Positions 43,833-51,920 of a stretch of DNA of 64,000 bases are shown here, in pieces. The notes beneath the pieces are model-generated. The model was given only the letters and a program-made list of their open reading frames with translations. It did no database searches and was not told the DNA's origin. Made by a program: the position numbers and the translations under genes. This DNA is from an uncultured Acetatifactor sp. GTDB taxonomy: Bacteria; Bacillota; Clostridia; Lachnospirales; Lachnospiraceae. The first letter of the stretch is position 1. The number at the start of each line of letters is the position of its first letter. The stretch is from positions 62,001 to 126,000 of the forward strand of contig CANPWA010000001.1 of assembly GCA_947581865.1 (NCBI GenBank), read 5' to 3'.

Positions 43833-45518
43833 ATGTTGAATTACAAGAGATACCGGAAGAATCCGGTGATGGACTATCCCGAGAGGGAATGGCCCAACAA
43901 AGAAATTGTCAAGGCGCCCGTGTGGTGCAGTGTGGATTTGCGCGACGGCAACCAGGCGTTGATCGATCCCATGGTGGTAGATGAAAAGATAGAAATGTTT
44001 CAATTTTTGATCAAGCTGGGCTTTAAGGAGATCGAGATCGGATTTCCCGCGGCAAGCCAGATAGAGTTTGATTTTCTGCGCCAGCTCGTGGACAGGCGGC
44101 TGATTCCCGACGATGTGGTGGTTCAGGTGCTGACCCAGTGCAGAGAGGAACTGATCGACCGGACATTCGAGTCCATTGAGGGCTGTAAGCAGGCGATCGT
44201 ACATATTTACAATTCCACTTCCACACTGCAGAGGGATGTCGTATTTCAAAAGGATAAGCCCGGGATTACAGAGATTGCCCTGTCCGGGACCAGGATGGTG
44301 AAGGAGCGCGCTGCCAAATTCCCCGGCAAGATCATTCTGGAATATTCTCCGGAGAGCTTCACCGGAACGGAGCCGGAGTATGCGGCGGAGATCTGCAATG
44401 CGGTGATCAGGGAATGGGGTCCCACCCCTGACAACCCCATGATCATCAATCTGCCTTCCACAGTGGAGATGACTACGCCCAATGTGTTTGCAGACCGTAT
44501 TGAATGGATGATCAAACATATGGAAAATCGGGAGAGCGTGATCGTCAGTGTGCATCCTCACAATGACAGAGGAACCGGCGTAGCCTCTGCGGAATTGTCC
44601 CTGCTGGCAGGTGCCGACCGCATTGAGGGCACCTTGTTCGGAAACGGCGAGCGCACCGGAAACGTGGATATTTTAAATATCGCTTACAATATGTTTTCCC
44701 AGGGGATCAACCCCGAGCTGAATATTGAAAGGATCAACGATATTATTGAAATATATGAGCGCTGCTGCAAACTGCCCATCCATCCCAGACATCCCTACGC
44801 CGGGAAGCTTGTGTTTACCGCCTTTTCCGGTTCCCATCAGGATGCTATCAACAAGGGTGTACGGGCGATGCAGGAGAGAAAGAGCGAGATCTGGCAGGTG
44901 CCTTATCTGCCCATCGATCCTTCGGATATCGGCAGGGATTATGAACCCATTGTCAGGATCAATTCCCAGTCGGGCAAGGGAGGCGTTGCCTTTGTCATGG
45001 ACACTTATTTTGGGTTCAAACTGCCCAAGGCAATGCACAAGGAATTTGCAAATGTGATCCAGAAGATTTCCGAGCAACAGGGAGAGGTTTCGCCGGACAG
45101 GATCATGGAATGTTTCCGGGAAGAGTACCTGGACAAGAAGGAGCCTATTCATTTCAGAAAGCTGCGGATCGATGATCTGAGCGGTTCCGTGCAATCCGAG
45201 TTTGACACCAGGGTGTCGGTTGTCTACACGAACCACGGTGAAGAAAAATATTTTGAGGCAGTGGGGAACGGCCCCATTGATGCGGTTCAGAGAGGGCTGG
45301 CAGAGGAACTGAATATCCGCATTAAGATTCTGGACTACGAGGAGCATGCACTGCAGAGTGGTTCCAACTCACAGGCGGCCGCATACATCCATCTTCTGGA
45401 TGCCAATACAGGGCATGTGACTTACGGTGTGGGCGTGAGCTCTAACATCACAAGAGCTTCTGTGAGAGCGATCTTCTCCGCGGTAAACAGACTGGGGCTG
45501 GGAGAGACAGCGCAATAA
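43833..45518 (+). CDS. leuA: 2-isopropylmalate synthase (type 2 LeuA)
   Basis: LeuA condenses acetyl-CoA and 2-oxoisovalerate, the first committed step of leucine synthesis. The 561 residues show the metal and substrate loop WCSVDLRDGNQAL, VSVHPHNDRGTG with the metal-binding histidines, and a C-terminal regulatory LeuA dimer domain (about 430-555) that binds leucine. The start RYRKNPVMDYPEREWP and the length mark the longer type found in Corynebacterium and many Clostridia. The ATG at 43833 is chosen because the longer frame starts inside the HPr terminator; AGAGG lies nine bases before it. No other leu gene and no T-box leader are adjacent. Confidence 0.94.
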   Translation: MLNYKRYRKNPVMDYPEREWPNKEIVKAPVWCSVDLRDGNQALIDPMVVDEKIEMFQFLIKLGFKEIEIGFPAASQIEFDFLRQLVDRRLIPDDVVVQVLTQCREELIDRTFESIEGCKQAIVHIYNSTSTLQRDVVFQKDKPGITEIALSGTRMVKERAAKFPGKIILEYSPESFTGTEPEYAAEICNAVIREWGPTPDNPMIINLPSTVEMTTPNVFADRIEWMIKHMENRESVIVSVHPHNDRGTGVASAELSLLAGADRIEGTLFGNGERTGNVDILNIAYNMFSQGINPELNIERINDIIEIYERCCKLPIHPRHPYAGKLVFTAFSGSHQDAINKGVRAMQERKSEIWQVPYLPIDPSDIGRDYEPIVRINSQSGKGGVAFVMDTYFGFKLPKAMHKEFANVIQKISEQQGEVSPDRIMECFREEYLDKKEPIHFRKLRIDDLSGSVQSEFDTRVSVVYTNHGEEKYFEAVGNGPIDAVQRGLAEELNIRIKILDYEEHALQSGSNSQAAAYIHLLDANTGHVTYGVGVSSNITRASVRAIFSAVNRLGLGETAQ

Positions 45519-45548
45519 CAGGAATGAAGAACCGCACATCGGTATAAC

Positions 45549-45576
45549 AAACGGGGCTGCCCAGGCAGCCCCGTTT
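45549..45576. terminator. Bidirectional hairpin between leuA and the DUF3048 gene
   Basis: A perfect 13-base stem AAACGGGGCTGCC/GGCAGCCCCGTTT with a two-base loop lies between two convergent genes. The AAA/TTT ends can serve as short T-runs in both directions, though they are weak. Confidence 0.6.
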
Positions 45577-45603
45577 AAGGTTTTAAGGTAAGAAAAAATA
45601 TCA

Positions 45604-46749
45604 TCACCGGTAAGTGAAAGAGTCATTTTCGTTTACAATGCAGATCATGGTTTTTCCGGTATTTAATGTGATTTCATTGCCATTGTCGTCATAGTAGCGG
45701 GTAGCGGAGTAATCACTGCTCTTTTTCCAGTTTACATGAATGCCCTTCCCGTTGGTGAAAAACCATCCGTCTCTGGTATTGTCGTGGCACTGCAGCACAA
45801 GATATCCTTTATCGTCCAGCACCTCCTGTTTGGTGTACTGCACCAAAATATTTTTGAAGGAAAGCTGTGTTCCGTCGGCATCTGTATGGGGCTCGTCCGA
45901 ACCGCCGGAGAGATGCTGGAAACGGTAGTAAAGCCCGTCCTCTTCGTTGTATTCAAAATAACACCGGGTCAAAGGATAGCAGCCCGACATATCGATATAG
46001 GTTGCATTGTTTGCCCCGCTCCCATACTGCGTCAAAGCGTTTGGCTTTGCCTTGGAGGCAAAATGAAAATGAGATTCTTCCGTCATACCGCGGTATTCCA
46101 GGCTGTACTTGTTCGCTGTGATGCGCTGGGCGAGAAGTGAGCCGTCGGTGTATACATTATGGGGATCGGAGCGGTCTTTGGTGCGGTAGAATGCAGCGCC
46201 GTCTCCGGACAGCCCGTCTATATTTTCCGTCGTCTCTTCAGCCATCAGATCATTGATATAGTAGGGTCCGCCAAAGTGTACTAAAAAGGCGTCCCACTCG
46301 AATGCCCAATAGGCGTAATAAGTGCGCGCGCTTCGGATGTTGCCGATGCGCTCCAGATCTTTCCAGTCTTCATAGACTGCCATCAGCCGTGTGATACGCC
46401 CTTCCACATTTGCCTCATAGACGACGGAGGCTTTGGAAAGGTTATAATGGGGAATGGCGCCGCTCTCATTGGGAATCATGACGGCGATAGGTCGTGTGGA
46501 GGCGACCTCCTTCTCTACCCACTCATTGGTCAGCCGGCTGCGGACCATTCCCTCTTTGGGTGGGTTGGTGTCATCTTCCACGATGATCTCGATATTGGAA
46601 CTATACTGGTTTTCCGTACTTGGCTGCGTATTTTCGTTCGGATACTCACTCGGGGACGATTCACTGGGCTGCGGTTTTGGATTCCCGCCGCAGCCTCCCA
46701 CAGCCAGAATTCCTGCCAATAAAACGGCAAGTAAGATTTTACACTTCAT
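45604..46749 (-). CDS. DUF3048 family lipoprotein (YerB-like)
   Basis: This is a 381-residue secreted lipoprotein: a signal peptide with lipobox LAVGGC (lipidated Cys20), a Ser/Pro/Glu-rich linker (about 25-60) and the DUF3048 domain, with STRPIAVMIPNESGAIPHYNLSKA at its start and GRITRLMAVYED, IGNIRSARTYYAYWA and FLVHFGGP in its core. The second half carries KGIHVNWKKSSDYSATRYYDDNGNEI and ends in LNTGKTMICIVNEND. YerB-like proteins have no known function. AAGGAAGG precedes the ATG. It is the second gene of a minus-strand pair behind the DUF212 gene. Confidence 0.9.
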   Translation of the reverse strand: MKCKILLAVLLAGILAVGGCGGNPKPQPSESSPSEYPNENTQPSTENQYSSNIEIIVEDDTNPPKEGMVRSRLTNEWVEKEVASTRPIAVMIPNESGAIPHYNLSKASVVYEANVEGRITRLMAVYEDWKDLERIGNIRSARTYYAYWAFEWDAFLVHFGGPYYINDLMAEETTENIDGLSGDGAAFYRTKDRSDPHNVYTDGSLLAQRITANKYSLEYRGMTEESHFHFASKAKPNALTQYGSGANNATYIDMSGCYPLTRCYFEYNEEDGLYYRFQHLSGGSDEPHTDADGTQLSFKNILVQYTKQEVLDDKGYLVLQCHDNTRDGWFFTNGKGIHVNWKKSSDYSATRYYDDNGNEITLNTGKTMICIVNENDSFTYR

Positions 46750-46786
46750 AAGAAATCCTTCCTTTGTGATTAAAGTAGGAAATATT

Positions 46787-47248
46787 TTAATAGAAATATC
46801 CTATTCCCAATGCAATTAGGATTCCCAAAATGGCTCCCGCTAATACCTGAAGGGGAGTATGCCCTACAAATTCCTTCAGTTTCTCATAGGCGGAGAGTTC
46901 GCTCCTGCCCATATCTGCAAAGACGTTTAAAATATCGTTTAAAAGTTTTGCCTGGATTCCGGTTTCTCTGCGCACACCCATAGCGTCGTACATGACGATG
47001 ATGGCGACAATGATGGCAATAGCGAACTCAAAGCTTGACGCCCCATATTCCAGGTATGTGGCAGTGGCGAGAGCGCACACGGTGGCGGAGTGGGAACTGG
47101 GCATTCCGCCGCTGCCCACAAGACGTTCCGCGACAAATTTTCTGGTTAAAAACAGGTGTATGATAGTCTTTAGAATCTGTGCGATCAGCCAGCCGGCTGC
47201 TGCTGACAGGAAAATGGTATTGTTAAACAATTCTTGAAAAAACTGCAT
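46787..47248 (-). CDS. DUF212 (YuiD-like) divergent PAP2 family membrane protein
   Basis: This is a 153-residue membrane protein with about four spans. The motif GSGGMPSSHSATVCALAT (about 46-63) corresponds to the PAP2 phosphatase signature SGHS, and VMYDAMGVRRETG (about 87-99) supplies the last conserved part, so the protein may act on phosphorylated lipids such as undecaprenyl pyrophosphate; activity is not shown for this family. The ATG at 47248 has AGGAG eight bases before it; a frame from 47380 adds 44 residues with no ribosome site. A good promoter lies 60 bases upstream. The gene following on the same strand encodes the lipoprotein. Confidence 0.85.
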   Translation of the reverse strand: MQFFQELFNNTIFLSAAAGWLIAQILKTIIHLFLTRKFVAERLVGSGGMPSSHSATVCALATATYLEYGASSFEFAIAIIVAIIVMYDAMGVRRETGIQAKLLNDILNVFADMGRSELSAYEKLKEFVGHTPLQVLAGAILGILIALGIGYFY

Positions 47249-47308
47249 GATCTTACTCCTGTGTCGATGTGATTTGCCGCATCCTGCGGCAGCGCCCCAC
47301 AAATGATT

Positions 47309-47337
47309 ATTATACCTCTTTTTGGAGGAAATGTCTA
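47309..47337 (-). promoter_or_regulatory. Promoter of the DUF212-DUF3048 pair
   Basis: On the minus strand TAGACA and a perfect TATAAT are 17 bases apart. A CCGCA/TGCGG hairpin lies just downstream, in the leader (about 47283-47293). Confidence 0.75.
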
Positions 47338-47395
47338 CCTTGCCATGGAGGAAGCCCGTGAAAATCCGAGCGGAGGACAAAGAAGGTTTTTGGGC

Positions 47396-47424
47396 TTGCA
47401 GATTAAAGCTTTGGATAGTATACT
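47396..47424 (+). promoter_or_regulatory. Promoter of the GtrB-like glycosyltransferase gene
   Basis: TTGCAG and TATACT are 17 bases apart, 29 bases before the ATG. It is divergent from the DUF212 promoter. Confidence 0.7.
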
Positions 47425-47453
47425 TTGTATAAAAGATTTACAAGGAGGACGAT

Positions 47454-48383
47454 ATGAGTCTTTTGAGCGTGATTGTTCCCTGCTATAACGAGGAGGAGAA
47501 CGTAGCCCTGTTCTATGAGGAGCTGACCAGGAACGATTCCTATTTTGCAGGCAAGTGTATTGAGATGGAGCTGCTTTATATAGATGACGGGTCAAAAGAC
47601 GGTACCGTGGATGAGGTGAAGAAGCTGCGCGAAAAGGACAAGCGTGTGCATCTGGTCTCTTTTTCCAGAAATTTCGGCAAGGAAGCAGCCATGTATGCGG
47701 GTCTGGAAAAGGCAAAGGGTGATTATGTGGTGATCATGGACGTGGACCTGCAGGATCCGCCATCGCTTTTGCCCGAGATGTTTGCCGGGCTCGAGGAGGG
47801 CTATGACTCTGTGGCGACCAGGCGGGTGAGCCGCAAGGGGGAACCGCCCGTCCGCAGTTTTTTTGCCAGGAGATTTTACCGGCTGATGAAAAAGATATCC
47901 CAAACGGAGATGATGGACGGCGCCAGGGATTATCGTCTGATGACAAGACAGATGGTGGATGCGATCCTTTCCATGCAGGAATATAATCGTTTTACGAAGG
48001 GAATTTTCGGCTGGGTGGGATTTAAGACGAAATGGCTGGAATTTCAGAATGTAGAGCGCGCAAAGGGAGAGACAAAGTGGAATTTCTGGAAATTGTTAAT
48101 GTATTCCTTTGACGGGATCATGGCGTTTTCCACGGCGCCGCTTTTGATTTCTTCCCTGATGGGGGTACTTTTGTGTCTGGTGGCTTTTTTTATGATCCTT
48201 TTCATTATCGTGCGCAAAATCATATTTGGAGATCCGGTGTCCGGATGGCCTTCCCTGGTCTGCATCATCCTTCTGACGAGCGGGATACAGTTTTTCTGCA
48301 CGGGTATTTTGGGGCAGTATCTTGCCAAGACTTACATGGAGGTTAAGCGGCGGCCGATTTATCTTGTGCGAGAAGAATTGTAA
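47454..48383 (+). CDS. GT2 polyprenyl-phosphate glycosyltransferase (GtrB/DPM1-like)
   Basis: This is a 309-residue membrane enzyme of the type that transfers a sugar to undecaprenyl phosphate, providing the donor for GT-C enzymes. The N-terminal GT2 domain has SVIVPCYNEEENV, YIDDGSKDGT, FSRNFGKEAAM and the DxD in VIMDVDLQDPP; the C-terminus has two membrane segments (about 225-255 and 262-285). KGETKWNFWKLLMYSFDG is typical of GtrB-like proteins. AAGGAGG precedes the ATG. A GT-C partner exists in the window at 22446 but not next to it, so the pairing is a guess. It may supply the surface-decoration pathway downstream. Confidence 0.88.
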   Translation: MSLLSVIVPCYNEEENVALFYEELTRNDSYFAGKCIEMELLYIDDGSKDGTVDEVKKLREKDKRVHLVSFSRNFGKEAAMYAGLEKAKGDYVVIMDVDLQDPPSLLPEMFAGLEEGYDSVATRRVSRKGEPPVRSFFARRFYRLMKKISQTEMMDGARDYRLMTRQMVDAILSMQEYNRFTKGIFGWVGFKTKWLEFQNVERAKGETKWNFWKLLMYSFDGIMAFSTAPLLISSLMGVLLCLVAFFMILFIIVRKIIFGDPVSGWPSLVCIILLTSGIQFFCTGILGQYLAKTYMEVKRRPIYLVREEL

Positions 48384-48425
48384 TTTGTAGAAAGTCCACT
48401 TTTTGGTACTTTTTGCTCAGGTATT

Positions 48426-48466
48426 TGTCAAAATTTGCGATGGAAAGTCCTTTTTATCATTCGACA
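48426..48466 (+). promoter_or_regulatory. Two Spo0A-box-like sites before the Spo0A-like gene
   Basis: TGTCAAA lies at 48426-48432 (6/7 match to TGTCGAA) and TTCGACA at 48460-48466 is a perfect match on the minus strand. They are on opposite strands, 27 bases apart, about 70-110 bases before the ATG. The TAAAAT at 48474-48479 could be the -10 element, but no good -35 was found, as expected for an activator-dependent promoter. Confidence 0.4.
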
Positions 48467-48534
48467 GCCATGTTAAAATATTCCCAAGCAGTCACAAGAA
48501 AGAGCAACGCTCGACATATGAAAGGGGAATTATC

Positions 48535-48912
48535 ATGGATATTGCTTGTGTAAAGGATTATGAACTGGAGAGATACATTACGACAATTATGTTGGATATC
48601 GGGGTGCCTGCGCATTTGAAGGGATATCATTATCTCAGGGATGCGATCATGCTTTCCGGGAGGGATATGGAGGTGGTGAGCAGCGTGACGAAGCTGCTTT
48701 ATCCTGCCATTGCAAAACGGTTCAGAACCACAGATCAGAAGGTGGAGAGAGCCATTCGCAACGCCATCGAAGTCTCATGGAACAGGGGAAATGCAGAAAC
48801 TTTTGAGGAAATGTTCGGTTATTCCGCATATTCCGGTAAAAGCAGACCCACCAACAGTGAATATATAGCGCGAATTGCAGATAAGGTGCGTCTTGATTTT
48901 AAAGCCATGTAA
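48535..48912 (+). CDS. Stand-alone Spo0A C-terminal (effector) domain protein
   Basis: The 125 residues match the DNA-binding domain of the sporulation master regulator Spo0A: IGVPAHLKGYHYLRDAIML near 23-41, VTKLLYPAIAKRFRTTDQKVERAIRNAIEVSWNRGN near 53-90 and a tail with the KSRPTNSEYIARIADKVRL pattern. The receiver domain that carries the phosphorylated aspartate is missing, and the start at 48535 (GAAAGGGG before it) leaves no room for one; a longer frame from 48403 encodes nothing like a receiver. It could be a constitutive or competing binder of 0A boxes. The gene is a single unit ending in a strong terminator. Confidence 0.85.
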   Translation: MDIACVKDYELERYITTIMLDIGVPAHLKGYHYLRDAIMLSGRDMEVVSSVTKLLYPAIAKRFRTTDQKVERAIRNAIEVSWNRGNAETFEEMFGYSAYSGKSRPTNSEYIARIADKVRLDFKAM

Positions 48913-48959
48913 AGAATATAGATCAATCAGTTTATAGCTCTTTCGTCAGGTGAATGCTG

Positions 48960-49003
48960 ACAGTCATGACTGTAGTGGGGAATGCAGTCATGACTGTTTT
49001 TTT
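48960..49003 (+). terminator. Terminator after the Spo0A-like gene, arms self-palindromic
   Basis: A perfect 13-base stem ACAGTCATGACTG/CAGTCATGACTGT with a 12-base loop, followed by TTTTTTTT. Each arm also contains the 12-base palindrome CAGTCATGACTG, so the site is also two copies of a palindromic element. Confidence 0.9.
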
Positions 49004-49071
49004 ATGCGCTTATTGATATTTCCTGTATAAAATGCTATCCTAGACGGAGAAAGAAAATCGGAGAGAGATCC

Positions 49072-50085
49072 ATGAAGGCATTGGCGTTTCTTGTCTGTAT
49101 TCTGCTGTTTTCCGCGCTGTCAGGCACGGCAGTGCTGAGGGTATCATATGGCGGACAGACAAATAAATTTTATATGGCGGACAGGCTGATCACAGGGCTC
49201 ACAGTGATCGTGGGAATGGCGGAGAGCGTCCATCTTGGTGCGGTCTTTGCAGGTTATTCCTTTGGAAAAGCCGTGCATTTTTTTGCGGCAGAGTGCGTCT
49301 TTTTGGGGATACTATCCCTGGGGATCCTTCTGTGGATGCGCCACAGCAGAGGGAAACGGCAGGGAGCCGGTCAAAGAGCGCAGAATCGCAGTGTCTGTAC
49401 TCCTTTCCTGTTTGGTGTGACCATGGTGTTTGTACTGATGATCCTATATCAGATCGTAACGATCCTGTCCGGGGACAGTGTGTATCGGACGGGCGATATG
49501 ACGGCAGAAACGGTGGAAAGTTTTCTGCAGAGTGATGGGGTGTATCAGGTGAATCCCCTGACAGGTGAGGCATATGAGGCGGGAGTGCCCCTGCGTGTTC
49601 AGATTCTCTGTCTTCCCACCTTGTATGCAGTCTTTTGCAGGATGTCCGGGCAGGGGGCGGTGGAACTGGTGTGGAAACAGGTGCCGCTTTTTGTGCTGTT
49701 GATGAGTTATCTTGCGTTTCATTCCCTGGCGGGGGCGCTTTGGACAAAGGAGGAGGACCGGGAGAAGAGGATGCTGTTCATGGCGATCGTGTCGGTATTG
49801 TTCAGTGTCGGAGACTATCTGTATGGTATGGACGGTTTTGGGCTGCTGCACTGCGGCTGCAGGGGAGTGACCATCCGGGGGACGATACTGCTTCCCTATG
49901 TATTTTCCCTGACTCTGAGGCACAGGTGGAAGACGGTACTGTTTTGTATTCTGGCGGAGGCATGTGTGGTGTGGACTCTGTATGGCATGGGGAGCTGCCT
50001 TTTGGCGGCTTTGGGAATGGGAGCCGTGCGCATATGGCAGATCCACAGAAACAGGGGGCTTCGCGGAGCCGGGAAGGAGGTCTGA
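49072..50085 (+). CDS. Hypothetical polytopic membrane protein (surface polysaccharide locus)
   Basis: This is a 337-residue protein with about eight to nine membrane segments. I cannot name a family; the layout, with a Tyr-rich soluble loop after the third or fourth span (SGDSVYRTGDMTAETVESFL and NPLTGEAYEAGVP) that would lie outside, is similar to large unassigned membrane proteins of Lachnospiraceae glycan loci. The DxT-like GDMTAE in that loop may be a sugar- or lipid-binding site, but this is a guess. GGAGAGAG precedes the ATG. Its stop lies two bases before the next membrane protein gene, and the two plus a GT2 form a tight unit. Confidence 0.65.
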   Translation: MKALAFLVCILLFSALSGTAVLRVSYGGQTNKFYMADRLITGLTVIVGMAESVHLGAVFAGYSFGKAVHFFAAECVFLGILSLGILLWMRHSRGKRQGAGQRAQNRSVCTPFLFGVTMVFVLMILYQIVTILSGDSVYRTGDMTAETVESFLQSDGVYQVNPLTGEAYEAGVPLRVQILCLPTLYAVFCRMSGQGAVELVWKQVPLFVLLMSYLAFHSLAGALWTKEEDREKRMLFMAIVSVLFSVGDYLYGMDGFGLLHCGCRGVTIRGTILLPYVFSLTLRHRWKTVLFCILAEACVVWTLYGMGSCLLAALGMGAVRIWQIHRNRGLRGAGKEV

Positions 50086-50087
50086 AC

Positions 50088-50966
50088 ATGTGGGAGGCAT
50101 GGCGCCATGCGTGGTCCGGATGGCAGGGCTTTATAGACGGCGGCAAGCTGGCAGCATTGTTTCTGGCAGCGGAAGGGTATCTTTTATGGAACGGCAGAAG
50201 GAGAGGACCCGGGAGACGGCTTGCCGTCTATGGGGGGATCGCCGGGCTGTTGTGCATTGTTCCGGTGACGGCGGCGCTTTTGATGGAGTATCAGACATCC
50301 TTTTATGATTATCCCTGGATATGGAGTATCGTTCCCTTTACGGCGCTCATCGCTTTGGGAGGAACGGTTTTTCTCACGGAGAGGTGGAAAACAGGAACCG
50401 GATACCGTTCTTTTGTGTATAATGGCGTGCTGACGCTTCTGTGTGTGGGAGCGCTTGTGCTCTGCGGGAGTCTGGGCGGGAGACCAAAAGATACCCCGCT
50501 CTATGTCTTTGACGGCAGTGGGGAAACGATCTGGAGAAGAGAGGACGCAGATGCAGTGCTGGAGGAATTAACCCCCCTTTATGCAAAAGAAGAGGACGGC
50601 GGCAGGCAGGGGTTTTGTCTTTGGGCGCCCAGAGAGATTTTGGAGTATGCCCGCAGTGAGAGGGGGGATATCCGCCTTCTGTATGGCAGAAATATGTGGG
50701 ATCTGTCACTGAATGCTTACAGTTATGACACCTGCTCCCAGGACAGGCAGAAACTGTATGACTGGATGGAGCATTTGACGGACTATCAGAGGAATGTCGG
50801 AGAGGCGGAAGGGATAGAGTATGTGGGCATGGCATTTTCTCTGGGGGCAGACTGTGTTCTCCTGCCTGGGAGCATGCAGGGATGGAACCCCAAAGAGACG
50901 GACTGGGGGCAATATAACGTGGAAGTGACGGATCTGGGGCAGTATTATCTCTTGAGACAGGGGTGA
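50088..50966 (+). CDS. Hypothetical membrane protein with extracytoplasmic C-terminal domain
   Basis: This is a 292-residue protein with about four membrane segments in the first 130 residues, then a soluble domain of about 160 residues. The domain contains WAPREILEYARSE, RNMWDLSLNAYSYD, LYDWMEHLTDYQRNVG and SLGADCVLLPG, and ends with ENVEVTDL-like NVEVTDLGQYYLLRQ; I do not recognise it. The ATG at 50088 has GGAAGGAGG before it. A reading frame in the same phase stays open back to 49635, but that stretch overlaps the preceding gene and looks like chance. It precedes the GT2 by four bases. Confidence 0.65.
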   Translation: MWEAWRHAWSGWQGFIDGGKLAALFLAAEGYLLWNGRRRGPGRRLAVYGGIAGLLCIVPVTAALLMEYQTSFYDYPWIWSIVPFTALIALGGTVFLTERWKTGTGYRSFVYNGVLTLLCVGALVLCGSLGGRPKDTPLYVFDGSGETIWRREDADAVLEELTPLYAKEEDGGRQGFCLWAPREILEYARSERGDIRLLYGRNMWDLSLNAYSYDTCSQDRQKLYDWMEHLTDYQRNVGEAEGIEYVGMAFSLGADCVLLPGSMQGWNPKETDWGQYNVEVTDLGQYYLLRQG

Positions 50967-50970
50967 GCGT

Positions 50971-51747
50971 ATGAGTACAGAGACCGCTTTGGATGGGCTG
51001 GTGAGCATTATTGTACCGGTTTACAATGTCAGAAAATATATTGTGCAGACGATGGAATGCGTGCGTGCCCAGACCTATGCGGACTGGGAGCTGCTGTTAG
51101 TGGAGGACGCAAGCACGGACGGCACGGCGCAGGTGATAGAGGAATATCTGACCGGGGTGCAGGAGGAGAGGATAAGGCTGCTTCGCCTGCCGGAGAATAT
51201 GGGGGCGGCCAGGGCGCGCAATTATGGGCTTGAGCAGGCGTCGGGGCGTTATATCGCCTATTTGGATTCGGACGATCTGTGGGAGCCTGACAAACTTGCG
51301 CGGGAACTTGCCTTCATGGAGGAGAAAGAGGCGGCGTTCGCCTTTACCGGATATGAATTTGCGGAGGAAGACGGCAAAAGGAGTGGAAAGATCGTGCGCG
51401 TTCCTCCGACTCTGAATTACCGTCAGGCATTGAAAAACACAACCATATTTACCACTACGGTGATGTTTGACACACAGAAGATCCCCAAAGAGCTGCTGGA
51501 GATGCCTGTAGTGAAGAGCGAAGATACGGCGCTGTGGTGGAAGATCCTCAAAAAGGGCTATCTTGCCTATGGATTAAATGAGAATCTTGCCAGATACCGC
51601 CGCGTCGGAAACAGTCTGTCTTCCAACAAACTTGAGGCAGTGAGACGCATTTGGAACCTGTATCGCAATGTAGAACAACTCGGGTTTTTCTCAAGCGTCC
51701 GGAATTTCTGCCTCTGGGCGGTCAGAGCCGTGGCAAGGAGGATGTAA
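50971..51747 (+). CDS. GT2 family glycosyltransferase
   Basis: This is a 258-residue soluble GT-A enzyme. Seen: VSIIVPVYNVRKYI, LLVEDASTDGT, MGAARARNYG and the DxD-type YLDSDDLW, then a substrate part with KSEDTALWWKILKKGYLAYGLNENLARYR, typical of WcaA/EpsE-like enzymes. It probably adds one sugar to a lipid-linked repeat unit on the inner face of the membrane. It follows the second membrane protein by four bases and ends a three-gene unit; about 170 bases then separate it from the phosphoglycosyl transferase gene. Confidence 0.9.
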   Translation: MSTETALDGLVSIIVPVYNVRKYIVQTMECVRAQTYADWELLLVEDASTDGTAQVIEEYLTGVQEERIRLLRLPENMGAARARNYGLEQASGRYIAYLDSDDLWEPDKLARELAFMEEKEAAFAFTGYEFAEEDGKRSGKIVRVPPTLNYRQALKNTTIFTTTVMFDTQKIPKELLEMPVVKSEDTALWWKILKKGYLAYGLNENLARYRRVGNSLSSNKLEAVRRIWNLYRNVEQLGFFSSVRNFCLWAVRAVARRM

Positions 51748-51816
51748 AGATCCTTCTGCCGGAAAGGACGTCTAAATTTTAAATTTACTTAAGAAATAGC
51801 ATTTAAGGGCAATATA

Positions 51817-51825
51817 TGATATAAT
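51817..51825 (+). promoter_or_regulatory. Extended -10 promoter of the exopolysaccharide genes
   Basis: TGATATAAT is an extended -10 element; the -35 region is poor. The transcript would start near 51832 and have a leader of about 90 bases before the TTG start at 51921, with a CGGGC/GCCCG hairpin (51854-51866). Confidence 0.55.
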
Positions 51826-51920
51826 GTCCGCAAAGCGGTATCTATAATATGTTCCGGGCTATGCCCGAAAAAACAGGATCGTCCGGGAACATAAGCCTGC
51901 AGCTGCCGGAGGGATTTGAG

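Noticed and set aside
49635..50087. Upstream extension of the second membrane protein (443 residues in total)
   Set aside because: It would overlap the preceding gene by 450 bases in another frame; a strong ribosome site GGAAGGAGG stands right before the internal ATG at 50088.
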